Source of the DNA: Rufibacter roseus
GTDB lineage: Bacteria; Bacteroidota; Bacteroidia; Cytophagales; Hymenobacteraceae
Length of the DNA stretch: 64,000 nt
Direction: 5' to 3'
Assembly: GCF_001647285.1 (NCBI RefSeq)
Contig: NZ_LRML01000008.1
Location: forward strand, 124,001 to 188,000
The first letter of the stretch is position 1; each line of letters begins with the position of its first letter. A program made the position numbers and the translations under genes. Below the pieces are notes generated by a model. That model had not been told where the DNA came from, ran no database searches, and saw only the letters and a program-made list of their open reading frames with translations. Positions 16,909 through 25,911 of the stretch are shown here, piece after piece.

Positions 16909-19353
16909 ATGAGGGAATCTGCCTCCACCCTTGTTGATGAAAAAGAGCACTGTTACCACTGCGGCGACGAGTGTGATTCTACCCCATTATATTCAGATGA
17001 GAAAGCGTTTTGCTGTACCGGCTGCCAAGCCGTGTATGAACTACTCTATGCCAATAACCTATGTACGTATTACAATTTGGAAGCCGGAGAAAAACCAGGC
17101 GTCACGGTAAAATCAGAAGAGGTACAAGCCAATCAGTTCACCTATTTAGACGAGCCTGCTACCCAAAACCAACTGCTCACGTTCCAGAGCGAGACCTTGC
17201 ACAAAGTGCTGTTCCAGATACCGGGCATGCACTGCAGCTCGTGCATCTGGCTTCTGGAGAACCTGTTTAAGCTGGACAACGGCGTAATTGAGTCAAGAGT
17301 GAATTTCCCAAGAAAGGAGATTTCAGTTTCCTTCCATCCGCAGAAAACCAAGCTGAGCAACATCGTCACGCTGCTGCACAAAATAGGGTACGGCCCTACG
17401 CTCAACCTTTCTGATTTAACCGGCAAGAAAAAGAAACGCGACTACTCCATTAACCTGAAGCTGGGCTTGGCAGGCTTCTGCTTCGGGAACACCATGTTGC
17501 TGGCTTTCCCAGATTACTTTGCCTTTGGCGAGGAGGTGAAACAGGAGTTCGGCCATTTTTTTGGCTACGTGAGCATTGCGCTGGCGCTGCCGGTGCTGCT
17601 TTACAGCGCCCGTGGTTTCTTTGAATCGGCTTGGCAGGGTTTGAAGCAGAAGCATGTGAACTTGGACACCCCTATTAGTGTGGGGTTGGCGGCGTTGTTT
17701 TTGGTGAGTTTATGGGATATAATCTCCGGCAAGGGCCCCTGCTATTTAGACTCGTTCACTGGTCTGGTGTTTTTCATGCTGATAGGAAAATACGTGCAGA
17801 AAACTACGTATGACGCCTTGGCCTTCGACCGCGACTACAAAGCCTATTTCCCTATTTCAGTGACCGTGCTGGAGAAAGGGCAGGAGAAAATAACCGCCGT
17901 AAAAGACCTTACCCCCAGCAAACGCATCAGAATCAGGAATCATGAACTGGTGCCCGCCGATGCCATTCTGTTAAGAGGCTCTGCCTTTATTGACTACAGC
18001 TTCGTGTCGGGAGAATCGGTGCCGGTGCCAAAGGTGGCTGGTGAAATCATCTACGCTGGGGGCCGTCAGGTAGGGGAGAGTATTGAGCTGGAAGTGATTA
18101 AAGACGTTTCGCAAAGCTACCTCACCCAACTCTGGAACAATGAGGTTTTTCAGAAAGAGAAAAGTTATTTCGGAGTAGGTACCTACGCTGACAAAGTGGG
18201 CGGTTGGTTCATTTCTGTCACGTTGCTTATTGCCTTGGGTGCGCTGGTGTATTGGGTGCCGCGAGAGACGGATATGGCTATAAAAGCTTTTACTTCGGTA
18301 CTGGTGATTGCCTGCCCTTGTGCCTTGTCATTGAGCACGCCGTTCACGTTGAGTAACGCGCTCAAGATATTCGGGGGGCAGAAATTCTATCTCAAAAACG
18401 GAGATGTGGCAGAGACTTTGGCTAAAGCCGACACCATTGTCTTCGACAAAACGGGTACCCTCACCGAAAGCACCCAAACCGACATTACCTACCAAGGCAA
18501 TGAACTTGACGACTATAACAAGAGCTTGGTGCGGTCGGTGTTGCAGCATTCCACGCACCCACTCAGTCAGGGCCTGTATTCTTTCCTGACACAGAAAGTT
18601 CGACCAGGGAGCGAGTATGGGGAGGTTGCGGGGCAAGGCGTGCAGGGGAAAGTGGAGGGAGTGTTAGTGAAGATAGGTTCCAGTAGCTTCGCCGGCAGCG
18701 CTCAGCTTATGGTAGGTGCCTCCAGCTTGGCCACCCGTGTTTATGTCAGCATTGGTGACGAATATAACGGGGTATTCACTTTTTCTAACCATTACCGCGA
18801 AGGTCTGGAGCAACTTGTGAAAGAACTGAAGCAGCAAGGCAAAAAGTTGGCGGTACTCTCCGGAGACAATGACGCAGAGCGGACGAATCTGCAGCGAATA
18901 TTTGGTTACGAAGCAGATTTACGCTTTCACCAGTCTCCGGCAGATAAGCTAGCCTATATTGAGCAACTGAAGAAAGCAGGTCATAAAGTGATTATGGTGG
19001 GTGACGGTTTAAATGACGCCGGTGCCTTACAGATGAGCGATGCGGGTATCTCCATCACCAATTCCGTGAACGGCTTCACTCCCGGCTGCGATGCCATTTT
19101 GGACAGCGGTTCCTTTACCAACTTCGCCAAATTTCTGCATTTCTCCCGCCGGAGCATGAACGTGATACTCGGGGCCTTTATCGTGTCCTTCTTTTATAAT
19201 GTGATTGGCCTTACACTGGCTGTGATGGGTAAATTTACCCCCGTTATCTCCGCTATTCTGATGCCCATTAGTACCGTAAGCGTAGTTCTCTGCTCTGTGC
19301 TGGGCGTACGTTTTGTGGCCTACCAAATGGGCTTATTTAAAACAAAAAAATAA
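16909..19353 (+). CDS. ccoI: Copper-translocating P1B ATPase of cbb3 oxidase assembly
   Basis: This 814-residue CcoI/FixI P-type ATPase supplies copper for the cbb3 oxidase. The N-terminal cysteine-rich motif CCTGCQAVYELL (about 36-47) is followed by an HMA-like site GMHCSSCIWLLENL (about 106-119), which replaces the usual CxxC. Membrane segments follow, then the A-domain around FVSGESVPV, the CPC motif in ACPCALSLSTP (about 469), the phosphorylation site DKTGTLT (about 512) and GDGLNDAGAL (about 701). It lies 8 bp upstream of ccoS and opens the oxidase cluster. CcoI rather than a CopA exporter is favoured by the N-terminal CC..C domain and the neighbours. Confidence 0.95.
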   Translation: MRESASTLVDEKEHCYHCGDECDSTPLYSDEKAFCCTGCQAVYELLYANNLCTYYNLEAGEKPGVTVKSEEVQANQFTYLDEPATQNQLLTFQSETLHKVLFQIPGMHCSSCIWLLENLFKLDNGVIESRVNFPRKEISVSFHPQKTKLSNIVTLLHKIGYGPTLNLSDLTGKKKKRDYSINLKLGLAGFCFGNTMLLAFPDYFAFGEEVKQEFGHFFGYVSIALALPVLLYSARGFFESAWQGLKQKHVNLDTPISVGLAALFLVSLWDIISGKGPCYLDSFTGLVFFMLIGKYVQKTTYDALAFDRDYKAYFPISVTVLEKGQEKITAVKDLTPSKRIRIRNHELVPADAILLRGSAFIDYSFVSGESVPVPKVAGEIIYAGGRQVGESIELEVIKDVSQSYLTQLWNNEVFQKEKSYFGVGTYADKVGGWFISVTLLIALGALVYWVPRETDMAIKAFTSVLVIACPCALSLSTPFTLSNALKIFGGQKFYLKNGDVAETLAKADTIVFDKTGTLTESTQTDITYQGNELDDYNKSLVRSVLQHSTHPLSQGLYSFLTQKVRPGSEYGEVAGQGVQGKVEGVLVKIGSSSFAGSAQLMVGASSLATRVYVSIGDEYNGVFTFSNHYREGLEQLVKELKQQGKKLAVLSGDNDAERTNLQRIFGYEADLRFHQSPADKLAYIEQLKKAGHKVIMVGDGLNDAGALQMSDAGISITNSVNGFTPGCDAILDSGSFTNFAKFLHFSRRSMNVILGAFIVSFFYNVIGLTLAVMGKFTPVISAILMPISTVSVVLCSVLGVRFVAYQMGLFKTKK

Positions 19354-19361
19354 CCTTAGCT

Positions 19362-19544
19362 ATGACTATTATCTATATGCTCATCGGAATCAGTTTAACC
19401 GTAGCGGTTCTGTTCCTAACCTCCTTCATTTGGGCAGTGAAATCCGGTCAATATGAAGATGACTACACGCCATCGGTGCGGATGCTGTTCGATGAGGAGC
19501 CAACTGGCGCAGGAAATAAAAAATCAGGCAAAGGTGAGGCATAA
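19362..19544 (+). CDS. ccoS: cbb3 oxidase maturation protein CcoS
   Basis: 60 residues. One N-terminal membrane helix (IIYMLIGISLTVAVLFLTSF) is followed by FIWAVKSGQYEDDYTPSVRM, the diagnostic CcoS pattern (W..ksGQydD...p..R.L). The protein is needed to insert cofactors into CcoN. It follows ccoI by 8 bp, so the two share a transcript ended by the hairpin at 19588. Confidence 0.95.
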   Translation: MTIIYMLIGISLTVAVLFLTSFIWAVKSGQYEDDYTPSVRMLFDEEPTGAGNKKSGKGEA

Positions 19545-19549
19545 TTGAT

Positions 19550-19585
19550 GTTTTAGACCTTTTTTTTGAGAATATGAGCTAAAAC
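19550..19585. repeat. Family A palindromic repeat
   Basis: GTTTTAGACCT and ATGAGCTAAAAC arms, between ccoS and its terminator. Confidence 0.75.
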
Positions 19586-19587
19586 GT

Positions 19588-19636
19588 AAAGCACAAAACC
19601 TGTGAGGTCTTCAAGATCTCACAAGTTTTGTGCTTT
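19588..19636 (+). terminator. Hairpin terminator of ccoI-ccoS
   Basis: AAAGCACAAAACCTGTGAG and CTCACAAGTTTTGTGCTTT form a long, nearly perfect stem with a short loop, 44 bp past the ccoS stop. There is no long T-tract on the plus side. Confidence 0.65.
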
Positions 19637-19668
19637 GGAGCCATTTTCTGAAATAGAGGCTGAAAATA
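19634..19668. repeat. Family A repeat, degenerate copy
   Basis: TTTGGAGCCATTTTC and GAGGCTGAAAATA arms; diverged and overlapping the end of the preceding hairpin. Confidence 0.5.
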
Positions 19669-19682
19669 CTATAATTCCACAG

Positions 19683-19855
19683 CACACGCATTTCTGATAC
19701 TCCCCCTTTGAAGGGGGCGAAGGGGGATGTTTACACCAGCAAGTCATGGCGTTCTCAACTATGCGCGGAAGTTACTTCCGCGCATAGAAAATATTTATGC
19801 TCAGCAATGCGTGGACACTCTGGTGTAAACATCCCCCTGCCCCTCAAAGTGGGAA
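19683..19855. repeat. Two family B repeats head to head around a palindrome
   Basis: A plus-oriented family B copy (19683-19745) and an inverted copy (19803-19855) flank a nearly perfect palindrome, CTATGCGCGGAAGT and ACTTCCGCGCATAG (about 19759-19787). The whole could fold into one long nested hairpin. Frames crossing it begin MKGAKGDVYT on either strand and are repeat artefacts. Confidence 0.8.
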
Positions 19856-19917
19856 TAAACATTGAAAGGAGGCCTAATAAATTAGAGGCAGATATTCCTT
19901 CAGTTAAGGCCGAAAAA

Positions 19918-20385
19918 TTACCCGTTGAAGTGATACAAGAAGGTAATCATGCCGTTATAGGCAGGTTTCTTCTGGTCTTTAATCTCCAGCGTCACTTCAA
20001 TTTGAGCCTTTGCCACACCGCGTAAATTCTTCAGGCTTGCCAGCTTTGCCTTTAACCGCACCTCACTATTTACCAGCACTGCCTGATTGAATCTGAGGCT
20101 TTCAATTTCATAGTTTACCTGCATCTTCAGGTTCTTGATTTCCACTATCTGCGCCCAGAGGTACGGCAAAAGCGACACCGTTAGGTAACCGTGGGCAATA
20201 GTAGCACCGAAGGGAGACTCCTTTTTAGCGCGCTCCGCATCCAAGTGAATCCATTGGAAATCTAGAGTAGCTTCCGCGAATTTCTGGATCTGTTCCTGAG
20301 TGATAGTGTGATAGTCAGATACTCCAAGTTCTTTGCCCTCAAAGGCAGCAAGTTCGTCGTAGTTATGAATGGTGAGTTGGCTCAT
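19918..20385 (-). CDS. MaoC-like (R)-specific enoyl-CoA hydratase
   Basis: This 155-residue hot-dog fold protein is of the MaoC dehydratase group, which hydrates 2-enoyl-CoA in fatty acid or polyhydroxyalkanoate metabolism. The hydratase 2 motif is present as DFQWIHLDAERAKKESPFG (about 42-60) with the catalytic Asp/His pair, followed by TIAHGYLTVSLLPYL. The gene stands alone on the minus strand. It may equally serve as a thioesterase-like hydratase of unknown acyl chain. Confidence 0.88.
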   Translation of the reverse strand: MSQLTIHNYDELAAFEGKELGVSDYHTITQEQIQKFAEATLDFQWIHLDAERAKKESPFGATIAHGYLTVSLLPYLWAQIVEIKNLKMQVNYEIESLRFNQAVLVNSEVRLKAKLASLKNLRGVAKAQIEVTLEIKDQKKPAYNGMITFLYHFNG

Positions 20386-20530
20386 AGACTAAGGGAAGGG
20401 GTGGTTTTATAATGTGTTTTAACTAAATTTAACCAGCATAAAAGTTCAGCACAGAATGCTTTTAGTTCCTGCTGAATCTTTTCTTAGTTGGTTGATGTTG
20501 GTTCAATAGCCAAAAGTACGCATAAAACTT

Positions 20531-20785
20531 ATGTTAGAACACGCCCTATTTGAGCGGCTCCCCAACTGGAGCCAAGTAGAGATGCTGAACCGGAACGGTA
20601 TTTTGCTGGCGCAGCGTGCCTTCAACGGCAGCACCGTCAGCCTCTATGCCTTAAACGATTTTTTTGTGGAGCGGTGGTCTAAGAACCAAGTAGAGGTAAT
20701 CGGGAGCTTTTACCGCACCGCCAACCCTATGCAAATATTTGAGCCTTACCTGAACGGGGTAGAGGTGGAGGGAATAGAAGAATGA
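20531..20785 (+). CDS. Hypothetical small protein
   Basis: 84 residues and not recognised as a named family. No signal peptide or membrane helix is visible; the sequence is mixed alpha/beta and ends in an acidic tail. It reads as a real gene because it has an ATG, a balanced composition unlike the surrounding repeats, and its own terminator 27 bp downstream. It starts about 145 bp from the divergent MaoC gene, so the two may share a promoter region. Confidence 0.7.
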   Translation: MLEHALFERLPNWSQVEMLNRNGILLAQRAFNGSTVSLYALNDFFVERWSKNQVEVIGSFYRTANPMQIFEPYLNGVEVEGIEE

Positions 20786-20811
20786 TTTCAGTAGAAACTA
20801 TTACGAAACAG

Positions 20812-20843
20812 GAGCGGCGTCACAAAGTGACGTCGCTTTTTTT
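20812..20843 (+). terminator. Intrinsic terminator
   Basis: AGCGGCGTCAC and GTGACGTCGCT pair, followed by TTTTTTT. It ends the small plus-strand gene before it. Confidence 0.9.
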
Positions 20844-20849
20844 GAGTCC

Positions 20850-20885
20850 GTTTTAATGCTGATTTCTGTAAAACAGGCTGAAAAC
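20850..20885. repeat. Family A palindromic repeat
   Basis: GTTTTAATGCTG and CAGGCTGAAAAC arms, directly after the terminator T-run. Confidence 0.75.
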
Positions 20886-21647
20886 GTGCCTCAGCAATGC
20901 GTGGGAGACGCAAAGTATTGCGTCTCTACATTAAGAAAAAGGAGATGCGCGATAGCGCCAGTGACTCTACCCAGGAACCACAGAAGCAAATAACCAACAG
21001 CAGCATTTCAACAGCAGCAATGGCAGCAGAATTGGAACTGATACCAGCCGTGGGGATGAGCGCCTCGCTTTGAGCGGTGCCGCGCCAGCGGCAAGACCGA
21101 AGGTCTAGTGAAAAGGGCAGTGCGAATCCACAGGGCGGGGCCCCGCGGCCGTGAGCGCACGGAGCCAAAGAGACGAAGAAGGTTTCCTCGTGTGGCTTTG
21201 GATCAGCCACCGCCACGCCAGCTCGGCAGCGGGAAAAAAGATGATGTACGGACAGGTCGCGACCTGTCCAACTGCGGTGGCTAATATTTTGCTGCCTATA
21301 TTGGAACGTCTTCGTAAGATCCCTCGGCGATGCTCGGGATGACCGTAAAAAAGAAAAGCAGGAATGCGTGGACTCTCCTGTGTAAACATCCCCCTTCGCC
21401 CCCTTCAAAGGGGGAGTATCAGCAATGCGTGCAAAAAGCTAAATGTAACTGCAAGCTTTGACAGAGATTCCAGAAAAAAATTCTGTTCAAACCGCTCGTC
21501 CTTAATTGCCCACAAATTCTTTTTGAAATGAAAGGTAAGGCTTAATTCTCTGGAAGGTAGAGTAGAGGCGCCATCTTTAAATCTTCACATCTTCAAATTT
21601 CCAAATCCCCCACATCACCCCTCTCTGACAACAATCACCCCTTAAAC
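20886..21647. other. Intergenic region, about 760 bp, repeat mosaic
   Basis: No supported gene. It contains the 20-bp palindrome GGACAGGTCGCGACCTGTCC near 21251, a family D motif near 21305-21346 (matching 7613) and a family B copy (21361-21432). The 160-codon minus frame at 20926-21408 is built from these repeats and starts MKGAKGDVYT like the frame at 19708, so it is rejected. Confidence 0.7.
21361..21432. repeat. Family B dispersed repeat, inverted copy
   Basis: Reads as the reverse complement of the copies at 15582 and 19683, with CTTTGAAGGGGG core and GCACGCATT end. Confidence 0.85.
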
Positions 21648-21690
21648 TGACATCCGTCATCTTTTCTCCCTCTACTTCTGCGGAAATTTG
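21648..21690 (+). promoter_or_regulatory. CRP/FNR-type box and -7 element of ccoNO
   Basis: Perfect dyad TGACATCCGTCA (21648-21659) is centred 35 bp before TTTG of the -7 like GAAATTTG (21683-21690). The operon starts 26 bp further on. Confidence 0.78.
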
Positions 21691-21715
21691 AAGTGTTAAA
21701 TAACCTAACACGCAC

Positions 21716-23899
21716 ATGTCAACGCAGACACTAACTAAACCACAACCGGTTGTCCCCACCGATGACTCCAACTGGTTGGACACTTTCTTCTACGATAACA
21801 AAATCGTCAGAAATTTCGGGTATGCTACCTTGTTCTGGGGTGTGGCCGGAATGCTTATTGGGGTGATTATCGCGTTTCAGCTGGCCCGGCCTGAGCTGAA
21901 CTTCGGTAACCAGTACACCACCTTCGGGCGGGTACGGCCCCTGCACACCAATGCCGTGATTTTTGCGTTTGTGGGCAACGGAATTTTCATGGGCGTGTAC
22001 TATTCGCTGCAACGCCTCTGCAAAGCCCGTATGTACTCAGATTTTCTGAGTAACCTCCATTTCTGGGCTTGGCAGGCCATTATTGTGTCGGCGGTCATCA
22101 CTTTGCCTTTGGGTTACACCACCAGCAAAGAATATGCGGAGCTGGAGTGGCCAATTGACATTGCCATTACGTTGGTGTGGGTGATTTTCGGCTGGAACAT
22201 GTTCGGAACCATCTTAAAACGCCGCGAGCGACACCTGTACGTGGGGATCTGGTTCTACATTGCCACGTTCCTGACCGTTGCGGTGCTCCACATTGTGAAC
22301 TCGTATGAGATTCCGGTTACATTCATGAAAAGCTACTCTGGCTACGCTGGGGTGCAAGATGCGCTGGTGCAGTGGTGGTATGGCCACAACGCGGTGGCGT
22401 TCTTCCTGACCACGCCTTACCTGGGCATGATGTACTACTTCTTACCCAAGGCGGCTAACCGTCCGGTGTACTCGTACCGTCTTTCTATCATCCACTTCTG
22501 GTCCCTGATTTTCATTTATATCTGGGCGGGTCCTCACCACTTGCTGTACACTGCTTTGCCTGACTGGGCGCAGTCGCTGGGGGTTGTGTTCTCTGTCATG
22601 CTGTTGGCTCCAAGCTGGGGTGGTATGATTAACGGTCTGTTGACGCTGCGAGGTGCCTGGGATAAGGTGCGCGAAGAACCGGTGCTGAAATTTATGGTAG
22701 TGGCTATTACCGCTTACGGTATGGCTACGTTTGAAGGCCCTATGCTGTCGCTGAAAAACGTGAACGCCATTGGCCACTTCACCGACTGGATTGTGGCGCA
22801 CGTGCACGTGGGTGCTTTGGGCTGGAACGGCTTTTTGACCTTCGGTATTCTGTACTGGTTAATCCCGCGCATCTTCCAAACCAAACTGCACTCTACCAAG
22901 CTAGCTAATATGCACTTCTGGTTAGGCACGCTGGGTATCTTGTTCTACGCCATTCCTATGTATTGGGCGGGTTTAACCCAGGGCCTAATGTGGAAGCAGT
23001 TCAACGAGGAAGGTATGCTGCAGTACTCTAACTTCTTGGAGACGGTTATTCAAATCATACCCATGTATTACCTGCGCGGCATTGGCGGCGTGTTGTACTT
23101 GGGCGGGGTGTTCCTGATGATTTACAATGTGTACAAAACCGTGAAAGGCGGCACCTTGCTGGCCAACGAAAAAGCGCAGGCAGCACCGTTGCTTCCTGAG
23201 TTCAAAGGAGTAGAGCAAGCCCACAGTGGCGGACACTGGCACCGTTGGATTGAGCGCCGTCCGGTACAAATGGCGGTTTGGGCTACCGTGGCCATTTTGA
23301 TTGGTGGTATGGTGGAAATGATTCCTACCTTCTTAGTAGAATCTAATGTGCCAACCATCGCCTCGTTGAAGCCTTACACTGCGCTTGAATTGCAGGGTAG
23401 AGACGTGTACATCAAAGAAGGTTGCGTGAACTGTCACTCCCAAATGGTAAGACCGTTCCGCTCTGAAACCGAGCGCTATGGCGAGTATTCTAAAGCAGGG
23501 GAATTTGTGTATGACCGTCCGTTCCTGTGGGGCTCTAAGCGTACCGGTCCAGATTTGCACCGAGTGGGTGGCAAGTATCCGCACAGCTGGCACTATCATC
23601 ATATGCTGGACCCGACATCCATGTCACCAGGTTCTATCATGCCGGCATACCCTTGGTTGTTTGAGCAAGACTTGGATATCTCTGACACCGAGGCCAAAAT
23701 TGAGGCTCTGCAAAGCTTGGGTACTCCATACCCAGAAGGCTACGCGAAGAAAGCCAACATGGACCTGATCAAACAGGCAGAGCAAATCTCCGCTGACCTT
23801 GCAAAAGAAGGAGTAGAGGTGAAATCTTCGAAAGAGATTGTAGCCCTCATTGCCTACCTGCAACGCCTGGGTACTGACATTAAAGTGAAAGAAGAATAA
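21716..23899 (+). CDS. ccoNO: cbb3-type cytochrome c oxidase, fused CcoN-CcoO subunit
   Basis: 727 residues. The N-terminal ~480 are the heme-copper catalytic subunit CcoN: twelve membrane helices, with conserved histidines in [38 protein letters not shown] and [13 protein letters not shown] further helix near 525 anchors the CcoO part, which has a heme c site CVNCH at 570-574 followed by QMVRPF and [19 protein letters not shown]. The axial Met is expected in [10 protein letters not shown]. The enzyme reduces oxygen with high affinity in the inner membrane. Fusion of N and O is typical of Bacteroidota. A 103-bp gap with a repeat separates it from ccoQ. Confidence 0.97.
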   Translation: MSTQTLTKPQPVVPTDDSNWLDTFFYDNKIVRNFGYATLFWGVAGMLIGVIIAFQLARPELNFGNQYTTFGRVRPLHTNAVIFAFVGNGIFMGVYYSLQRLCKARMYSDFLSNLHFWAWQAIIVSAVITLPLGYTTSKEYAELEWPIDIAITLVWVIFGWNMFGTILKRRERHLYVGIWFYIATFLTVAVLHIVNSYEIPVTFMKSYSGYAGVQDALVQWWYGHNAVAFFLTTPYLGMMYYFLPKAANRPVYSYRLSIIHFWSLIFIYIWAGPHHLLYTALPDWAQSLGVVFSVMLLAPSWGGMINGLLTLRGAWDKVREEPVLKFMVVAITAYGMATFEGPMLSLKNVNAIGHFTDWIVAHVHVGALGWNGFLTFGILYWLIPRIFQTKLHSTKLANMHFWLGTLGILFYAIPMYWAGLTQGLMWKQFNEEGMLQYSNFLETVIQIIPMYYLRGIGGVLYLGGVFLMIYNVYKTVKGGTLLANEKAQAAPLLPEFKGVEQAHSGGHWHRWIERRPVQMAVWATVAILIGGMVEMIPTFLVESNVPTIASLKPYTALELQGRDVYIKEGCVNCHSQMVRPFRSETERYGEYSKAGEFVYDRPFLWGSKRTGPDLHRVGGKYPHSWHYHHMLDPTSMSPGSIMPAYPWLFEQDLDISDTEAKIEALQSLGTPYPEGYAKKANMDLIKQAEQISADLAKEGVEVKSSKEIVALIAYLQRLGTDIKVKEE

Positions 23900-23917
23900 A
23901 AATAGACACAAGACTCA

Positions 23918-23988
23918 GGACGCAAGACATAAGATTTTTCAAAGAACAGGAATAAAGTCTTGAGTCTTATGTCTTGTGTCTTGCGTCC
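23918..23988. repeat. Heptad-repeat inverted pair inside the cco operon
   Basis: GGACGCAAGACATAAGA (23918-23934) and TCTTGTGTCTTGCGTCC (23972-23988) can pair with one mismatch. Both are made of CAAGAC/CTCAGG-like 7-mers also seen at about 2026-2065 and 27461-27489. Confidence 0.7.
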
Positions 23989-24002
23989 TTAAAAGAAAAA
24001 CC

Positions 24003-24200
24003 ATGTACAAAAACGTATTACAAGCCATAGACGGCATTGAGATTTTTCCAATTATCTCGTTCCTGATTTTCTTCATCTTCTTCATCGGACTTATCCTGTA
24101 TGTATTGTTCACCAATAAGAACCACATCAAGTCCATGAGCCTGATGCCGTTGCAAAACGAAAACCAACCTCAGTTCTCAACCCAAGACCAACGGTCATGA
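24003..24200 (+). CDS. ccoQ: CcoQ-like small cbb3 oxidase subunit
   Basis: 65 residues from ATG 24003; an upstream in-frame alternative start lies in repeat DNA and is discarded. One membrane helix (FPIISFLIFFIFFIGLILYV) is followed by a short polar tail, as in CcoQ, which stabilises the oxidase. Its stop overlaps the ccoP start (ATGA), and it lies in the right place between ccoNO and ccoP. Sequence is too short for a firm family match, so the call rests partly on position. Confidence 0.82.
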   Translation: MYKNVLQAIDGIEIFPIISFLIFFIFFIGLILYVLFTNKNHIKSMSLMPLQNENQPQFSTQDQRS

Positions 24201-25393
24201 AACGATTAGTACTTTCCCTGGCTTCTGCTCTGTTATTGGCGGGAACGGGATTTGAACCGGCCGCGGCACAGGATGCCGTAAAAGGCAAGGCCATTTTTGA
24301 AGGCAACTGCGCCGCCTGCCATAGAGTGCAGGAGCAGGTAGTAGGCCCGGCCCTAAAAGATTTGCACAAACGCCACGAAGAAAAGTGGATACTAGAATTC
24401 GTAAAGAACTCCAGCAAAATGATCTCCAGCGGCGACAAAAAAGCGGTGGAGGTGTTCGAGAAGTTTGGTAAGATTCCGATGACCAGCTTTGAAGGCTCTC
24501 TTTCTGACGGAGACATCAAAGATGTTATTGCTTTTTTAAAAGAGGAAAGCGAAAAGCCTGCTGAAGCCGCTGCTCCCGTAGTTGCTCCTACAGAAACAAA
24601 GGTAGATGGTGCTGCCCCGGCCGCGCCTGTTAATATTGAATGGAAAGCCATGCCGCCTACAACTCAGGTTCTGGTGGTGTTGGTAGGTTTCCTGCTCCTG
24701 TTGGTGTTGTTGTTCATGACCATAGCGTTCTTTCAGGCGTTGCCGTTGCTGGCGAACCTGTACGATAGACCTGCCTTGCAGAACACCTTCATGGCACGGT
24801 TTATCAAACTTCTCCGTGGCGACACTTCTACCATTACCGGCAAGCATAATGGTGCGCTTATGGAAGACCACAGCTACGACGGCATCCATGAACTAGACAA
24901 CGATTTGCCGCCTTGGTGGAAATATTCTTTCTACGCTACCATTGTGTTTTCTGTGGTGTATCTGCTGAATTACCACGTAATGGGAGGTCAGCTTCAGGAG
25001 CAGGAATACGAAGCCGAAATGCAGGCGGCAGCGGTTCTCAGTGCCAGCCACGGTGGGGGAAATGCCAACGAGAAAACAGACTTTAAACCACTCACCGACG
25101 TTGCCCAATTGGAAGCCGGAAAAGCTACTTATATCCAGAACTGCGCAGCCTGCCATGGCCAGAACGCCGAAGGAGTAGTGGGGCCTAACCTGACAGATGA
25201 ATATTGGTTGCACGGCGGAGACGTGAACGACATCTATAAAGTTGTGAAGTTTGGGGTAACCAGCAAAGGTATGGTGGCTTGGCAAGGAAAACTTTCTAAA
25301 GAGCAGATGCTGGAAGTGTCCAGCTACATCCTCAGTCTGCAAGGCACCAACCCGGCAAACGCAAAAGAACCACAAGGCGAAAAAGCTAAGTAA
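24197..25393 (+). CDS. ccoP: cbb3 oxidase diheme subunit CcoP with an N-terminal cytochrome c domain
   Basis: 398 residues. A signal peptide (to about residue 24, ending AAAQ) is followed by a cytochrome c domain with CAACH at 38-42, then a hydrophobic helix near 160-180. The CcoP membrane segment (DNDLPPWWKYSFYATIVFSV, about 234-253) comes next, then a second cytochrome domain with CAACH at 316-320. Its axial Met is expected in KGMVAWQGKLS. CcoP passes electrons to CcoN. Standard CcoP carries both hemes after the helix; here one lies before it. It overlaps ccoQ by 4 bases and ends the transcript at 25408. Confidence 0.93.
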   Translation: MKRLVLSLASALLLAGTGFEPAAAQDAVKGKAIFEGNCAACHRVQEQVVGPALKDLHKRHEEKWILEFVKNSSKMISSGDKKAVEVFEKFGKIPMTSFEGSLSDGDIKDVIAFLKEESEKPAEAAAPVVAPTETKVDGAAPAAPVNIEWKAMPPTTQVLVVLVGFLLLLVLLFMTIAFFQALPLLANLYDRPALQNTFMARFIKLLRGDTSTITGKHNGALMEDHSYDGIHELDNDLPPWWKYSFYATIVFSVVYLLNYHVMGGQLQEQEYEAEMQAAAVLSASHGGGNANEKTDFKPLTDVAQLEAGKATYIQNCAACHGQNAEGVVGPNLTDEYWLHGGDVNDIYKVVKFGVTSKGMVAWQGKLSKEQMLEVSSYILSLQGTNPANAKEPQGEKAK

Positions 25394-25407
25394 CATTTTG
25401 AAGACCC

Positions 25408-25443
25408 AAAAGCCCCTTTGTTCTTGACGAAGGGGCTTTTTTA
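25408..25443 (+). terminator. Intrinsic terminator of ccoNO-Q-P
   Basis: AAAAGCCCCTT and AAGGGGCTTTT stem, then a T-run, 15 bp past the ccoP stop. Confidence 0.92.
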
Positions 25444-25584
25444 TAGAGCAGGATTTTCAGGTTTAGATTGATTTTGTGGATTTAGTTAGCTGTGCTCATG
25501 TTGTGCGTAGAGTTAGCACAGCGCTCTACGCACTGTCAGACAGCCAATTTCCTGATTGGCAAAACAACTTAACCAATGGCTACC

Positions 25585-25639
25585 GGCACAGACACTGGCT
25601 GGTCTGAAAGACGCTGCCAGGTCATTTGAGCGGGCGGTA
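25585..25639. repeat. Family C dispersed repeat, copy 2
   Basis: GGCACAGACACTGGCTGG start and GCTGCCAGGTCATT core match the copy at 11362-11417. Confidence 0.7.
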
Positions 25640-25643
25640 TTCT

Positions 25644-25679
25644 GTTTTAGGCTTGTTTTTAGAAAACCAAGCTGGAAAC
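25644..25679. repeat. Family A palindromic repeat
   Basis: GTTTTAGGCTTG and CAAGCTGGAAAC arms; the TTG/CAA change is compensatory. Confidence 0.85.
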
Positions 25680-25802
25680 GGAATTCATGTTGATAAAAGG
25701 CTTTGCCTAGTTATTACATCCTGCAAAGTGTATTCTATTTACTTATCTAATCCTGTTAATCTTTTTAATCCTGAAAATCCTGCTCAGAATCAGCCTGAAA
25801 GG

Positions 25803-25845
25803 TGACTTCGGTCATCTTTATCAGGCTGCAATTTCCTGAATTTTG
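25803..25845 (+). promoter_or_regulatory. CRP/FNR-type box and -7 element of ccoG
   Basis: Perfect dyad TGACTTCGGTCA (25803-25814), centred exactly 35 bp before the TTTG of GAATTTTG (25838-25845), as at ccoNO. Confidence 0.78.
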
Positions 25846-25911
25846 TATTGAAGGTTGACGCCTCCCGCTCCTGAATAAGGATTGCTTGTTTAACCTAAGA
25901 GTTACAAAAGA

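Larger units (their letters stand above)
25444..25802. other. Intergenic region, about 360 bp, repeats
   Basis: It contains the inverted repeat GTGCGTAGAG/CTCTACGCAC (25503-25533), a family C copy, a family A copy, and a TAATC/ATCCTG-rich tract at about 25747-25790 made of short near-direct repeats. No gene is seen. Confidence 0.65.

Noticed and set aside
19708-20025. 105-codon plus frame starting MKGAKGDVYT
   Set aside because: Made of family B repeats and antisense to the MaoC gene.
20926-21408. 160-codon minus frame
   Set aside because: Consists of dispersed repeats, low-quality composition, same repeat-derived start peptide as the frame at 19708.
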